Of a stretch of DNA of 64,000 nucleotides, positions 27,701 to 37,773 are shown in pieces. The position numbers and the translations under genes are program-made. The stretch's first letter is position 1, and each line of letters starts with the position of its first letter. The notes under the pieces were generated by a model. The model saw only the letters and a list, made by a program, of their open reading frames with translations, was not told the DNA's origin and made no database searches. Source of the stretch: Drosophila pseudoobscura (Eukaryota; Arthropoda; Insecta; Diptera; Drosophilidae); contig NC_046683.1 in assembly GCF_009870125.1 (NCBI RefSeq), forward strand, positions 40,811,869-40,875,868, in the 5' to 3' direction.

Positions 27701-28760
27701 CCCCCTCGTTTTTATCAAGAGTTAAGTAAAAGGATGGTTTTTTGCACCCTTAAAAAAACGCTAAAAATGAAAATGAAAATATATTTATTTTCAGAGCCTT
27801 CACTGAGCCTTTCACATCGATTAAGATATTTTTCAGGTGTTGAGTTAGCTTGAATCACGTAAAGTGCATAAAAACAGTGATATTTCTCTGTTTCTCAAAG
27901 GAAAAACCAGGGCTCCCACAACCGGGAATACCAGCAGTTTTTCCAAGAGAAAAACAAATTATGCCCACAGATACTTCATCACAGATGCATACATATATTT
28001 GTTTCGTTATCAGCACAAAAAGTGCGTGTTGTCAACAAACACGGTTCGCAATACTCAGGAATCAGATGGCTGTCCAAGTTTACGAGGTCCCCAACTAGAG
28101 CGAGCGTGCCCACAATCGGCTCACCTCCCCTATACATATATAATTTTGATGATTATTTTTTTCTGTGTCCTTTTTCAATATTATTTATCATTAAAAAATA
28201 ATGTGAATGTGAATGTGAATGTAACACGGATCATTCAGTGTGAGAAATAAAAACATAAGAATTGAGAATTATTTGACACCTTCGTCGTGGTGACGAAACC
28301 GCCAAATGGCTAATGGGGCTTTTCAAAAATATTATAGTATGTGTGCAGGGTATTGATGAGATCTTGGCCGGCAATTTGCCTATAGGCAAATATACAATAT
28401 ATATGACAAATTAAGAAAGCGATGATCGATTAAAATATGTAATATAACAAATTATCTATTTATTAAATGATGTGTGCAAAAATGTTTCATATCCTTCTAC
28501 ACATTCACAGAAATGTACACATATGTATGTGCATATTTTTTGCCATCCACTTATTCAAATAACAAACTACATACACTATTTAGCTAGCTATAGATCATGC
28601 ACAAGCAAATACATATAGTACACATACACATAACAATAACAATTACTGGTACTGATAGATAGATACATAGATAAATAAATAAATCATAAATTTTAAATGA
28701 CGTTTTTTTCTTTTGTCTACTTACATGCTGGAGAGAATTGTTATTTGCGCTCTTTAACAT
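15786..28760 (-). CDS. Adar: Adar: adenosine deaminase acting on RNA (A-to-I editing)
   Basis: Eleven coding exons read 5'-3' on the minus strand: 28760-28725, 23368-23281, 23204-23056, 22324-22024 (long form) or -22156 (short form), 19999-19817, 19438-19158, 19077-18927, 17872-17707, 16589-16490, 16423-15944 and 15884-15786. Every junction keeps frame. All introns are GT-AG except the donor at 22024, which is GC. The long form encodes about 677 aa, the usual size for fly Adar. dsRBD1 lies in exons 3-4 ([15 protein letters not shown] ... [12 protein letters not shown]) and dsRBD2 in exons 5-6 ([15 protein letters not shown] ... [14 protein letters not shown]). The deaminase domain has the zinc and catalytic elements: His-Ala-Glu in SHAEIVSRR (exon 7), the PCGDAR cysteine (exon 8) and the [10 protein letters not shown] cysteine (exon 10). 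The protein edits double-stranded pre-mRNAs, mostly neuronal, in the nucleus. No stop or frameshift is seen, so it looks functional. Confidence 0.98.
20225..20480 (-). repeat. Fragment of the dispersed ISY-like repeat in an Adar intron
   Basis: Words AGAAGGAAACGTTTCCGACC, GAACGCCTCAGGTTCTCAGA and AAACGCAGCATCGTA match the inverse of the terminal part of the family seen at 5.5 and 8.2 kb. Truncated and diverged. Confidence 0.6.
20812..21764. mobile_element. Tc1/mariner-like non-autonomous element inside Adar intron
   Basis: Terminal inverted repeats of about 28 bases begin CAGTAGCGGACAGTTAAATG on the left and, reverse-complemented, CAGTGGCGGGCAGTGAAATG on the right. They are flanked on both sides by TA, the target duplication of Tc1/mariner elements. 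Length is 953 bases. Inside there is no intact transposase, only short frames. It lies between the Adar exons ending at 22024 and starting at 19999, so it is tolerated in the intron. A diverged non-autonomous or internally decayed copy is most likely. Confidence 0.85.
22024..22156 (-). promoter_or_regulatory. Adar: Adar alternative 5' splice region (exon 3 / 3a)
   Basis: Two donors serve the same exon. The proximal one ends at 22156 (AATG|GTATTG) and gives ...LEN-D-VSKS. The distal one ends at 22024 (CAGA|GCAAGT) and gives ...MSQ-N-VSKS. Both are phase 1 and join exon 19999-19817. Alternative inclusion of this segment between the two dsRBDs is a known feature of Drosophila Adar (exon 3a). The distal donor here is GC rather than GT, but otherwise matches the strong AG|GCAAGT consensus of GC-AG introns. 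Confidence 0.8.
24088..24288 (-). other. Candidate alternative Adar first exon
   Basis: The minus strand has an open frame from a Met at 24288 to a good donor (TACGGT|GTAAGTA) after 24088. The frame ends in phase 0, which is compatible with Adar exon 2 (23368, acceptor CTACAG|CCGGTG). The stretch is Ser/Arg/Tyr-rich and unlike any domain I know. It could be a leader exon from an intronic promoter with translation beginning at the Met in exon 2 (23339-23337), or a chance frame. Only the donor and the phase support it. Confidence 0.25.
24865..24895. repeat. (CT)n microsatellite
   Basis: About ten CT dinucleotides. A (GGAAC)n tract of five units follows at about 25017-25043. Both are within Adar intron 1. 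Confidence 0.9.
26140..26615. repeat. Rearranged short copy of the ISY-like repeat
   Basis: The left part (AACGCCCAGAAGGAAGCGTTTCC ... CGCCCTGTTTGACGCCTAG) is in inverse orientation. The right part (GCTGCTACGGCCGCGACTC ... TTTTGAGTATCGAATATAC) is in direct orientation. The copy is therefore a small foldback of the family's ends with most of the middle missing. Confidence 0.6.
26870..27720 (-). repeat. Dispersed ISY-like repeat, inverse copy in Adar intron 1
   Basis: Starts ATACCCGATACTCAAAATGAG and ends ACAACGTTCCCCCTCG. It is the reverse complement of the 5.5 kb copy, with the (CCGT)n tract at about 26995-27015 and the repeating CCCC..TTCCGCCCC..AAGGACGAAA paragraphs. About 850 bases, slightly shorter than the 5.5 kb copy. 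Confidence 0.75.
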
Positions 28761-28789
28761 GACTTTTGGGTATTCGAATTTCACGGTAC

Positions 28790-31045
28790 TTGAAATGTAA
28801 GTATCTTTGGTGTAAGTTGTTGTTGTTGTGCTCTTGTATTTTTTTATTGTGATTATATACCCCGATACTCGAATAGGAGAGTACGCGGGGTAGTATATTT
28901 TAATTTAAAAATATGACGATGTATGCACCAATAGTCAGGTCAGGTCAGGTCAGGTCATTAACACAATAATGTAGAAACATCAAATCAATATTTAATAAAC
29001 TGCAAAAAATTTAAAAGAATCTCTAATATATATTTGGTTCATTTAGGAACACCATCCCAAACTTTCGGTCGATAAAAGACGTTAGTGAAACAGTATATTA
29101 CATTATGTAATGTTTTGTATGTTACTGTATTATAATACTTTATATGTCCCAATCTGATTATAAACATCAACATAATACATACACACATACACATAATAAC
29201 TAATGATTTACCAAATCAGAACTCCCAAGTAATTGCAATAAATAAATATCTGCAATATGTCGATCCCATATAAACGACTCTACGTATAAACTCGGTGTTT
29301 TTTTTTCCTCCGATGAATTATTGTATCGTACACACGAATCTATGTATTCATTTCCACTGTCTGCTTTGTCGTTGCATTTAAGCATCGATTTTCATACAAC
29401 ACCCATTCCCATTGAGAGAATCGGAACCGCAATGCGGACCCCGTGTCGAGCCGCTCGACATGTCCGACCGCTCTCGCTCGGCCAAAAGCGCATTCTATTG
29501 TATTTTTTTTTTTTTTTTTTTTTTTTTGTGTTCTGCGTATTAGATAATTCTACTTTTCAATCAAACATGTACATATGTGAGTGCATTTCTTGTATGGATG
29601 TTATCGAAACATTCAATGGGCATCTATGAATATTTTCTGACCAAACATTATGCTCACAATAGCCAATGGAACATACGTCACATAAGAGAACTATGTGTGT
29701 ACATATATAATTAGTACGGAAAATGACGACAAACTTTTTGCAAAATGCTGAAACAGCAGCCGCAAAGAAAATATTTACACTCGCTGCAGAAACGAAACCT
29801 TTTCCTCTCCCTTGCGTTTGGCCGTTTTGGACGTAATGTGGCCATTTGATTACGTCGCATGCGTTTTCCAACATGCAGAAACACACACACACACGCACAC
29901 CTCACCACACCACACTATACGGTACCTACATACGTAATCGCAAGGGCCAAGAATGAATTGAATGCACCAAAGAGGCAAATCGAGTGGCGCTGTAGTGGCT
30001 GCTCTCTGCTCTTCTCTCTCCCCACTCCTTCTGGTGACAAAAGGCATCATCCAGTTACGCGATATACGGTACTGATTTTATGGAAGAATGGGACGCCGTA
30101 TGGATAAAACGCACACAAGCAGACACATCTACATACATAAATCCATACATGCAAGTATGGAGAATGATGTATGCGTGTGAATACACGCACACACACACTT
30201 CCATCTTTTCTGTGTTTTGTGTGTGCCGGGTACATTTGTGCAATTACCGACTCTGTCCGTCTGATTTGTTTGGTTTCAAGTTATTCCACTCAACTCACAA
30301 AAAAAGAATATGAGGAACTATTTGGAGCTCCGAGAGTTTGTTACTTTTTGCTTGGCTTGTATTTGCATATATATTCCTAATATATTTGCGCACACACACA
30401 AATACAATTTACGTGCGGATGGGTGTACAGACACACAGATAGGTACTCCTGTGTTTTGTGTTCCGATTATTTTGTTCTTGTTTGCTACTGCATACCTTTC
30501 TGGCTTTTGAACGAGCTCTAATTATTGATTTTTTACTTCGCTGTATCGGTAGTGTTTTGTTTTATATGTTAAATGATTATTATGTTGTTTTTTTTCGCGT
30601 AGTAATGAGATTCCCTGTTGTTTTATTAAGCAATTACTTTAATATAAAACAAAAACGCGCACATGCACATCTGAGCCCTTGCAATGCTCGTTTATTATAT
30701 AGGTTAGCGGAAAATGGCCATCTAGTTTCACTTGGCTAAGATTTTTTTAGTTAATTCCCTAGAAAGTAAAACAACGACTCGCTGGATGCTGTCTCGTTCT
30801 AACTAGTTCTTATAATACCATATAATTCTTGACTTACAATCTGGTATATTTTTTCGGTATATTTTATCGATAAAGCCTACAAAAAAATCAGCTGATTTCC
30901 ATCAAATGAAAAAAAATGAATCGATAACAAGATTTTTAATTTCTTAAACTTTTTACATTGAAATGAAACGAAATAAGTTGGAATGATGAATGAACAAGAA
31001 AATAAATGCTACAAATTTGTATTATTAAAACAGTTTTTATTTAGG
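28790..31045. other. Upstream region of Adar, low-complexity, no gene recognised
   Basis: Contains a T24 run (about 29505-29527), CA-rich stretches (29.88, 30.19 and 30.39 kb) and GGTATATTTT words (30.84-30.86 kb). This is the expected location of Adar 5' untranslated exons and promoters on the minus strand, but none can be fixed from sequence alone. Confidence 0.35.
28934..28958. repeat. (AGGTC)n tandem tract
   Basis: Four to five perfect AGGTC units, upstream of the Adar start. Overlapping AGGTCA half-sites are created every five bases. Confidence 0.8.
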
Positions 31046-31120
31046 GATTAAGTATTTCTCTTCTTCAGGAGATTTTCATATGCATTAATTGACAATTTTT
31101 GAAGATAAGCCTTTTTGGCC

Positions 31121-31574
31121 TTATCTTTTGGCGCTCTTTTTCGAGCCGCCCCTGCTCTGGCGCAATGCCTGCCTGTCGAATAGTTCTTTGCGGTCCATGA
31201 TCTCCTGATCGACAATAGTAAGGAAACTCGTTGGGGCCGGGTTTTCCTTGCTCTGTGCAAACGGATTATAAGTAGGTGGAACAAAAGAGGAAACAGAAAA
31301 CTTACTCCCATCGTTATGTAGCTAGAAGGAGTTGTGCCCGTCCAAGTCGTCGCTGTCTTCATTCTGTGTGCTTCCATAGTCGCCGATCAGAGCCTCATCC
31401 AAATAGTCATCAATGCCCAGTCATCAATGACGAGCTAGCCGAACTGTCGTATGCAGGAGGAGATTTCGTGAATCCCCAACCCCCAAGCACCCGTGCCGGC
31501 CCCTCGCCAACGGAACCGCGGCTTCGACTCTTCTCTTCAGATTTCGCAGTGTTCCATAATTTCAACAAAATCAT
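31121..31574 (-). pseudogene. Small two-exon gene with two frame breaks
   Basis: On the minus strand a Met at 31574 opens a frame (LLKLWNTAKSEEKSRSRG ... GGWGFTKSPPAYDS) that is lost at the word ATGACTGGGCATTGATGAC. Removing one G would restore IDDYLDEALIGDYGS. That frame in turn is lost near CTCCTTCTAGCTACATAACG, where a third frame gives SSYITMG and meets a good 53-base intron (GTAAGT ... TTTGCACAG, 31305-31253). Exon 2 (31252-31121) ends SKKSAKR and stop. Composition, intron signals and continuity across the three frames show a former or current coding gene. The two shifts suggest a pseudogene or assembly errors. The product is acidic to basic and soluble, and the family is not recognised. 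Flanking GGTATATTT-type promoter words hint at a housekeeping gene. Confidence 0.55.
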
Positions 31575-31734
31575 TCGTATTTCGTTCTGACTTTGTTGTT
31601 AGCTGAACAGCTGTGCATTTCTCCACTTATTTATATTTATTTTCCAATTCAAACAAATGGTATATATACAGAAAGAAAGAAAAGGTTAATGAATTTATAA
31701 ATTTTTTGATCGTTTTCCGAATTTATTTATCAAT

Positions 31735-31885
31735 AAAATATACCGAAATATACCGAGGCATTTTATTTCGTTTTTTCAGAAATGTCTAATTTTCGCCAAT
31801 GTTGTTTTAGTTTTTGTTGTATTTATGGATAAAATATACCGTCCAACCCTCAGAAATATACCAAATTATACCGTCACTTTTTTTA
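31735..31885. promoter_or_regulatory. Cluster of GGTATATTT-type (motif 6-like) words
   Basis: Several ATATACCG/CGGTATAT words: TATACCGAAATATACCGAGG, AAATATACCGTCC and AAATATACCAAATTATACCG. They lie just upstream, on the minus strand, of the small gene at 31.1-31.6 kb. Ohler motif 6 sites of this form are typical of Drosophila housekeeping promoters. Two more flank the gene at 30.84-30.87 kb. Confidence 0.4.
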
Positions 31886-32259
31886 AATATAGCGTAAATG
31901 TACTGATGAATTCAAGTTCTATTATACATATTCCTCGTTTTTGATATTTGCATACATTTTTTTATTGACTGGCTTGCTTTAAATACTTGACTTGTTTTCC
32001 TGTTACGGCGATTTCTTTGATTGTTTTTTCCTTAACCCACATAACCCCCTCTATTTCAAAAGATCAACTACCGATTGATACCAAATATAACCGATTGTAA
32101 GTTCTTCTTGTAGATCCATTTCATATATCCTCTGAGCTTAATAAAAAAACACGATATCTTTCACCTGAACTGCGCTAAAATTATGAACTTTTCATTATAT
32201 TCGGTACAATATGAGAATGACTCCTTGGCTTACAATGGGTTAATATATCTCCGTCATAT

Positions 32260-34254
32260 CACTAACCATACAGTATATAGATGTGCCAGTTCATACAACG
32301 AAATTGTCACACACCGACTTGCGCTATCCGTACCCCAGAGTGACGTCATCATGAGAGATAGAGCGCAGAGAGAACATCTTTGCATGTGTTAGTACACACG
32401 CAATATGTTTCGACAAAAATATGTGATTGTATGTTTTTTCAGATTTTTTGAACTCTCTCAGGTCTGATCTGTTTTGCCACCAGCATGTTTTAGTGTATGG
32501 GTGCACATGCATTCTCACGTACTTTGCGTGTGTGTGTTTAGTATTGCTGGCCGCTAGAACTGAAATTTGAGTTTGGTTCTTGTTTCGGGTCTTTTGATGG
32601 ACTGACCTACCGCCACAAAATAAATGAAGAATGGGCAGGGGGTGGGGGTATGGTACACTAGGGCGCGGGAAACAAAATAAAAGCTGTTATTTGTTTGATT
32701 TATACCACAAAATATAAAATATTACAATAATATAATTACACATTTATTTCCTTACTTTAAACAGGTTGATTCTAAATTATACAAATTATGCAAACGCCGT
32801 CGGTTCTCGACGTTTTTGTTTATTATAACTAAAACAATGATGTATCTAAATATACAATATAAGAAAATATATATATATATACTTAAATAAATATGCATAA
32901 ATATAAATGGAATTGGTTTTACATATATTTCAAATCAATTGTCAATCGCGCGCTTTCCGACGGGAATCTGCAAAGCAAAAATTTAGATGCCGGTCGCACC
33001 TTGAATACTCTCATGGACAATACCCATAAATTTTCTAATTCAATTATAAAATATCTTATGTACATACATATGCACATAAATATTAAAGTTTATTACATTC
33101 GTATATTGCATGAGGGTTTTCAAAATTACTGCTGCCCGGTCAGCGTCGAGTCGGTGTGTCTCGAGAGAAAGAATACAAAAACAAAATATGAATCGTCTGC
33201 GTGCTGAAACGGTAGGGCAGCGTGGTCGCTGATGTCTTTGGCGCGGCACAGTGGGACTCAGCCGAAATAGTAAAAAAATTGTATGAGTGCTTTAGATAAA
33301 TTCTAATAGAGAATTTTCCAATCGAATTTTCCCACTGTGCCGCTCCAAAGACATCGGCGATCCGCGACCACCGCTTCGACGGTGCTGAGGCTCGAGAGTC
33401 CAGAATTGCCGAACAGACGAAACCGATGGGCAGCGGGGTCGCGGTAGAGACGAAGTACAGGCGAAAAGGGAATTGGAAAACTAAATTTGTACTTTGCAGA
33501 TTCCCGTCGGAAAGCGCGCGATTGACAATTGATTTGAAATACATATGTGTAAAACCAATTCCATTTATATTTATGCATATTTATTTAAGTATATACATAT
33601 GTATATATTTTTTCTTATATTGTATATTTAGATATGTACATCATTTTTTTAGTTATAATAAACAAAAATATAAATATAATATAATATAAATATAAACAAA
33701 ACGTCGAGAACCGACGGCCCTTGCATAATTTTTATAATTTAGAATCAACCTGTTTAAAGTAAGGAAATAAATGTGTAATTATATTATTGTAATATTTTAT
33801 ATTTTGTGGTATAAATCAAACAAATAACAGCTTTTATTTTGTTTCCCGCGCCCTAGTGTACCATACCCCCACCCCCTGCCCATTCTTCATTTATTTTGTG
33901 GCGGTAGGTCAGTCCATCAAAAGACCCGAAACAAGAACCAAACTCAAATTTCAGTTCTAGCGGCCAGCAATACTAAACACACACACGCAAAGTACGTGAG
34001 AATGCATGTGCACCCATACACTAAAACATGCTGGTGGCAAAACAGATCAGACCTGAGAGAGTTCAAAAAATCTGAAAAAACATACAATCACATATTTTTG
34101 TCGAAACATATTGCGTGTGTACTAACACATGCAAAGATGTTCTCTCTGCGCTCTATCTCTCATGATGACGTCACTCTGGGGTACGGATAGCGCAAGTCGG
34201 TGTGTGACAATTTCGTTGTATGAACTGGCACATCTATATACTGTATGGTTAGTG
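32260..34254. repeat. Large inverted repeat with ~0.7-1 kb arms
   Basis: The left arm (32260 to about 32980) and right arm (about 33488 to 34254) are reverse complements with almost no mismatch over the outer 600+ bases. For example, 32331-32340 pairs with 34174-34183, and positions pair with a constant sum of 66514. A second short complementary block (33222-33255 with 33331-33371) lies near the centre, and the rest of the centre is unpaired. The arms contain matching frames on opposite strands, with no known protein. No target duplication or transposon end is obvious. The structure could be a foldback element, an inverted duplication or a hairpin-RNA locus. Confidence 0.92.
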
Positions 34255-34624
34255 GTCATATTCCGTGGAATATTACTAGCTAGATAGATCATTCAGCCCT
34301 GCTTACATATTTTTATACAATTAATGAACCAATTTTCTATTTGACTGGTTTACTTTAAATACATGTATTTATTGGATTTTGCCTAAAAAAAAGGTATTAG
34401 CAAACAAGGTGAAACAAAAAAACGCAAGTGAGTAACCGTTCCTATTGCCCTTCCTATTGATTTTAAGCTCTGCCCACAAAGTTTTATCCCATTGATGAAT
34501 AAGTTTTCTAAAAGCTACAGCTACAGCTAGCTTACAGTGTTGCCAGGGATGTTTCCGACCCGATAAGCCAGGGGACGGATTGAACAAAACAAAAACATAC
34601 AAAAAAAAAAAACAAATCTAACCT

Positions 34625-35830
34625 ATAGAACAGACTTGTCGTCGTTAGCACTTTCGTCAGCGGGGATAGTTGGTTTCGTTATCCCTAGCAGGGTTCCACC
34701 CTTACATGAGCGCCACATTTTGAATTCGCGCGCTCCCTTTTCATATTCAGGGTCCCACCCTTCTTCTCGCTCTCGTCCCGCCCAACTACTGTTTTCTACT
34801 CACTCGTGACTACGTTTCACTTTCATATTATATTCATGTTATATTTTCTTATATATCTATTTTTTAACAATATTAATTAATAGCCTAGATTCTGCCGACG
34901 AATACAAATACTAATACAAAAATATACTAACAGAAACATTAACCCTATCTCGGCCGAATTGGCAGCCCCATTTAAAGTTGTTGCTTCCTTAATCTCGCGG
35001 ATGTCTATGTTTGATCGTGGTTTGTTTTTCTCGTGTTTATTGTGATAATTTTGTGTGTGTGGTTTCGGTGTGGGGGGACACAAACGTGTCTACAGTCGGT
35101 GCTCTGCTGGATTCCTTGGTGCCGGTGCTCCGCTGACGGTTCTCGCACCAGGTTTCCGGCCTGGCCAGTACCGGGCTGCTGCTGCCGATGTCCGCCGCTT
35201 CCGCTGATGTCTTGGTGGGATCTTCGTCTCCACGATCACCAATTTTTTCTTTCAGGGCACGTGGCACGCGGCCTCCTCTAGTTTCCACCGAAAACTCTTC
35301 TTTTTCTTCCTCGTCCCGTTTCCTTTTCTCCCACTGCTTCCCAGGATCCACAATAGATGCCGCTGTCTTTTTCTTCTCCAGCCCTGATACCTATCGGCTC
35401 TCTCCAAAACCGCCCATAACATACTTTTAAGTAGTCTCGTTTATTTTATTTTGACGACAACAAGGTTTAAAGAAAAACAAAAAGACAGTCGCAATATTGT
35501 CATGTCAATGTTGCTGCGATTTAAAGACATGTTGCTTGTCAACTGGAGGATGTCCATTTAGTAAATTTTATATAATGACACTGTTTTAAACTGTTTTAAA
35601 ACTTAATTAATGAATACATTTTCTTAAATTGATATGTTTAAGACGATGCATTCGAGTAGTTTCTTGTATATATACATATATCCTGATCCCGATACCAATT
35701 CTTTGTCTCTGTAAGTCTCTCTGACCACTACCTTCAAAATATCGTTGAAATACATTTTACACAGAGACTGAATAGTTTCTGCATTCATTAGAGTCTGAGA
35801 TGACAAACATTTCCCCAATTGTATAATATA
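34625..35830. other. Unassigned stretch between inverted repeat and TE block
   Basis: A charged minus-strand frame (35351-35037, about 104 codons, rich in Glu/Lys/Arg at its start) overlaps a Cys/Pro-rich plus frame. Neither is recognised. Its GC content is higher than its surroundings, so a transposon remnant is possible. Confidence 0.3.
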
Positions 35831-35867
35831 TAAATGATAAATATAAATATCCTTCACCCAAGGGTAT

Positions 35868-36146
35868 TCAGAATGTTGCCCATATTGCGGGACTTGCTGG
35901 CTGCTTTTGAATTCGCGAATCAATTTTATTTAAAATATAGTCAAAGGTCTCAACCTGCATTGTTGCGTATTCGACAAATTTTATTGGGAACCTTCGAAGC
36001 CTCTCATACATATGGTGAAGTTCCCCAAGAACCGGGCGATCCCGAAAAGTTTCGTGCACCCAAATCACTCTGCGTATTTTCCGTTCATTTAATAGTTTCT
36101 TCAGCACATTTTCGCACAGTAACATTTTACGCACGCGCGACAACAT
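35868..36146 (-). pseudogene. PIF/Harbinger transposase N-terminal fragment (copy 1)
   Basis: 92 codons. The frame includes RRVIWVHETFRDR, then ELHHMYERLRRFPIKFVEYATMQVETFDYIL. This matches the N-terminal part of HARBI1-type transposases (a W.....R...G..H.....L...P..F..Y.RM....FD.LL pattern). It breaks off after the first helix region, where the other copy (50516-50212) continues further. It is the left edge of a duplicated block. Confidence 0.75.
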
Positions 36147-36149
36147 TTT

Positions 36150-36320
36150 GGGAACGCTTAAAGAGAGAGAGGCTATGGGTTTCAGCTTTCAGCAATCAGA
36201 TCAGCCGACAATGTACGCACCAGCCAGCTGATTCTGCCTGAGAAAAGCTCTCAGATCAGCTGAGCTTTCAGCTTTGATTTCAGCTCGGCTTTCAGCTCCG
36301 CTTTCAGCTACAGTGTGCGC
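36150..36320 (+). repeat. CTTTCAGCT-rich tandem repeats (copy 1)
   Basis: Degenerate 12-16-base units around CTTTCAGCT / GATTTCAGCTC, with many CAGCTG/TCAGCTGA words. The same array occurs at 50540-50705 at the corresponding place in the second composite unit. Confidence 0.8.
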
Positions 36321-36654
36321 GAGCCCTTAGAGAAGATAATGGGTTTGGGAGTCCTCAGTCCTCAAGCAAACAGCCACAGGAAGCGGTGGAAGAACCACAA
36401 GGATCTATGATGCAGGTATTCAGGGAGGAAGAATCTCAGAGATTCCAGCAACAACAACAGAGATACCAGGAGGTATTAATTTGGGTGCCGAGTGAACGCA
36501 TGTGGCCCATCTCGACTTGGCTTCATCCAGCAGACAAATCCTCCGATTTATCAAATAATGGAAATGTTGAAAATGACAATTCCGATAGTTGGTTAAACTT
36601 AGATCTTAATTCTCAAAGTACGAAAAATAAAGAAAATTAGCCTGAAAATTTTGC

Positions 36655-36861
36655 TTCGAAATCGTCAACAACATACCTACAGATAACCAGATGGATGAGT
36701 TGACGGAGGATGCCATCGAATACCTAGCAGGCTATGTTATTAAAAAGTTGGGACTTTCTTATGAGTTTTCAAAAAGATCGACATTTACCTACGTGGATGA
36801 GGTATCGCATGGCGGACTAATAAAACCGTCGGAAGAATTTAAACATAAAATCAAAGAATAA
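36655..36861 (+). pseudogene. P/THAP-type transposase C-terminal fragment (copy 1)
   Basis: A 68-codon segment with DAIEYLAGYVIKKL followed about 25 residues on by YVDEVSHGGLIKPSEEF and a stop. The pair 'ALEY.AGY.A.K' and 'S.GGL..PS..F' is typical of the C-terminal end of P-element/THAP9-like transposases. The catalytic region is absent. The same segment, with one short tandem expansion, is at 51409-51645. Confidence 0.6.
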
Positions 36862-37009
36862 GTATTAATATTTATACATTACGTATAAGAACATTTTAAT
36901 TTAACCACAAATGTGAAGGCAAAATTATCAGGAGCAGCCACAGACGGAAACCTTCTATGAAACCCTTCGCGCCTTTTCGAAAAATTCGACCTGGCTTCAT
37001 CCAGCAGAC

Positions 37010-37042
37010 TGTAACGAACCTAAAAGGTTTCGATACAATCCG
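37010..37042 (+). repeat. LTR-start sequence, 5' occurrence (element C)
   Basis: TGTAACGAACCTAAAAGG and about 15 further bases are identical to 37774-37806. The sequence follows CTTCATCCAGCAGAC. The two occurrences diverge after 33 bases, so this is probably a recombined or truncated LTR start. Confidence 0.55.
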
Positions 37043-37203
37043 CCGTCGAAACGGCCCGAGGATCCAATTGCACCACAAAACCGCTGACGAGGACCATCAT
37101 CGAGGCACAACGCTGAAAGGGAAAAAAACAACAAAACAACACATCAGCGTAAACCCTCGTTAAATAGCGCCACCTCCGATTCTAAAGCCAATCAGCCAAC
37201 GCC

Positions 37204-37543
37204 ATGAACGCCGCACCTGAAGACCACGTCGGAACGAACGAAATCGTCGACCTCACGAGGGACACCGACTCGGAGGGGTCCGATGTCGACACGGACACGG
37301 AGAGCGGAACGTCGTCCGGCAACAGCACGGACGACGGAGAAGAGTACCCCACGGACTCGGAGGAGGAGACCCTCGAGACCCGGAGGTACGACCCCAGATC
37401 TCCGCGGGCCCATCAACACCGACGAAGAGGACAGTCCCGATGAGGACACCAGTCGCCATGGGACCACTACCCCGAACGAGGACCCCAAAGCCGACGAACC
37501 CATGGAAATTGACGACATCAACACAACGCACCCCGACGCCTGA
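37204..37543 (+). pseudogene. Accessory ORF X of LTR element C (acidic)
   Basis: An acidic, Asp/Glu/Thr/Ser-rich product that begins MNAAPEDHVG in frame 1 (to 37443) and continues in frame 2 to PMEIDDINTTHPDA and a stop at 37543, so there is one frame change. The same segment with its own changes occurs at 52020-52370. It corresponds in position to the first 3' ORF of element A (41370-42098) and element B (45909-46868). No domain is recognised. Confidence 0.6.
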
Positions 37544-37773
37544 GGTGTACGAGCTATCTGCTGACGAGTACGCCACCCGTTGGACGGTGGCTCCGCCAGA
37601 GTGGACAACGAACACCGCCAACCGAATCCTGCCGACGTCTCTAATCCAGGAGGTACTGTGGCGACTAGAGCCGCGGGGTCGGACCCTGTTCGATAGTTGG
37701 TGGTTCGAGCAAAGGTACAGGATCCACCGCCGCACGAGTCTTCGTAACTCTCGTTGGGGAAGAAAGGGGAGGG
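37440..37773 (+). CDS. Accessory ORF Y of LTR element C
   Basis: Overlaps the end of ORF X in the +1 frame. The conserved C-terminal segment reads RWTVAPPEWTTN, then NRILPTSLIQEVLWRLE, then FEQRYRIHR. It shares the pattern W..AP..W....A.R.LP..LI.......L and an R[FY]R[VI] motif with 42095-42556, 46795-47463 and 52285-52659. The frame runs into the following polypurine tract. It is not an envelope protein (no signal peptide or membrane segment) and has no known domain. Confidence 0.65.
37759..37773 (+). promoter_or_regulatory. Polypurine tract of element C
   Basis: GGGGAAGAAAGGGGAGGG lies immediately before TGTAACG, as expected for plus-strand priming at the edge of a 3' LTR. Confidence 0.7.

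Noticed and set aside
33140..33544. 134-codon frame across the centre of the inverted repeat
   Set aside because: It runs through both arms and the loop, so its two ends are versions of the same sequence read in opposite directions. No domain.
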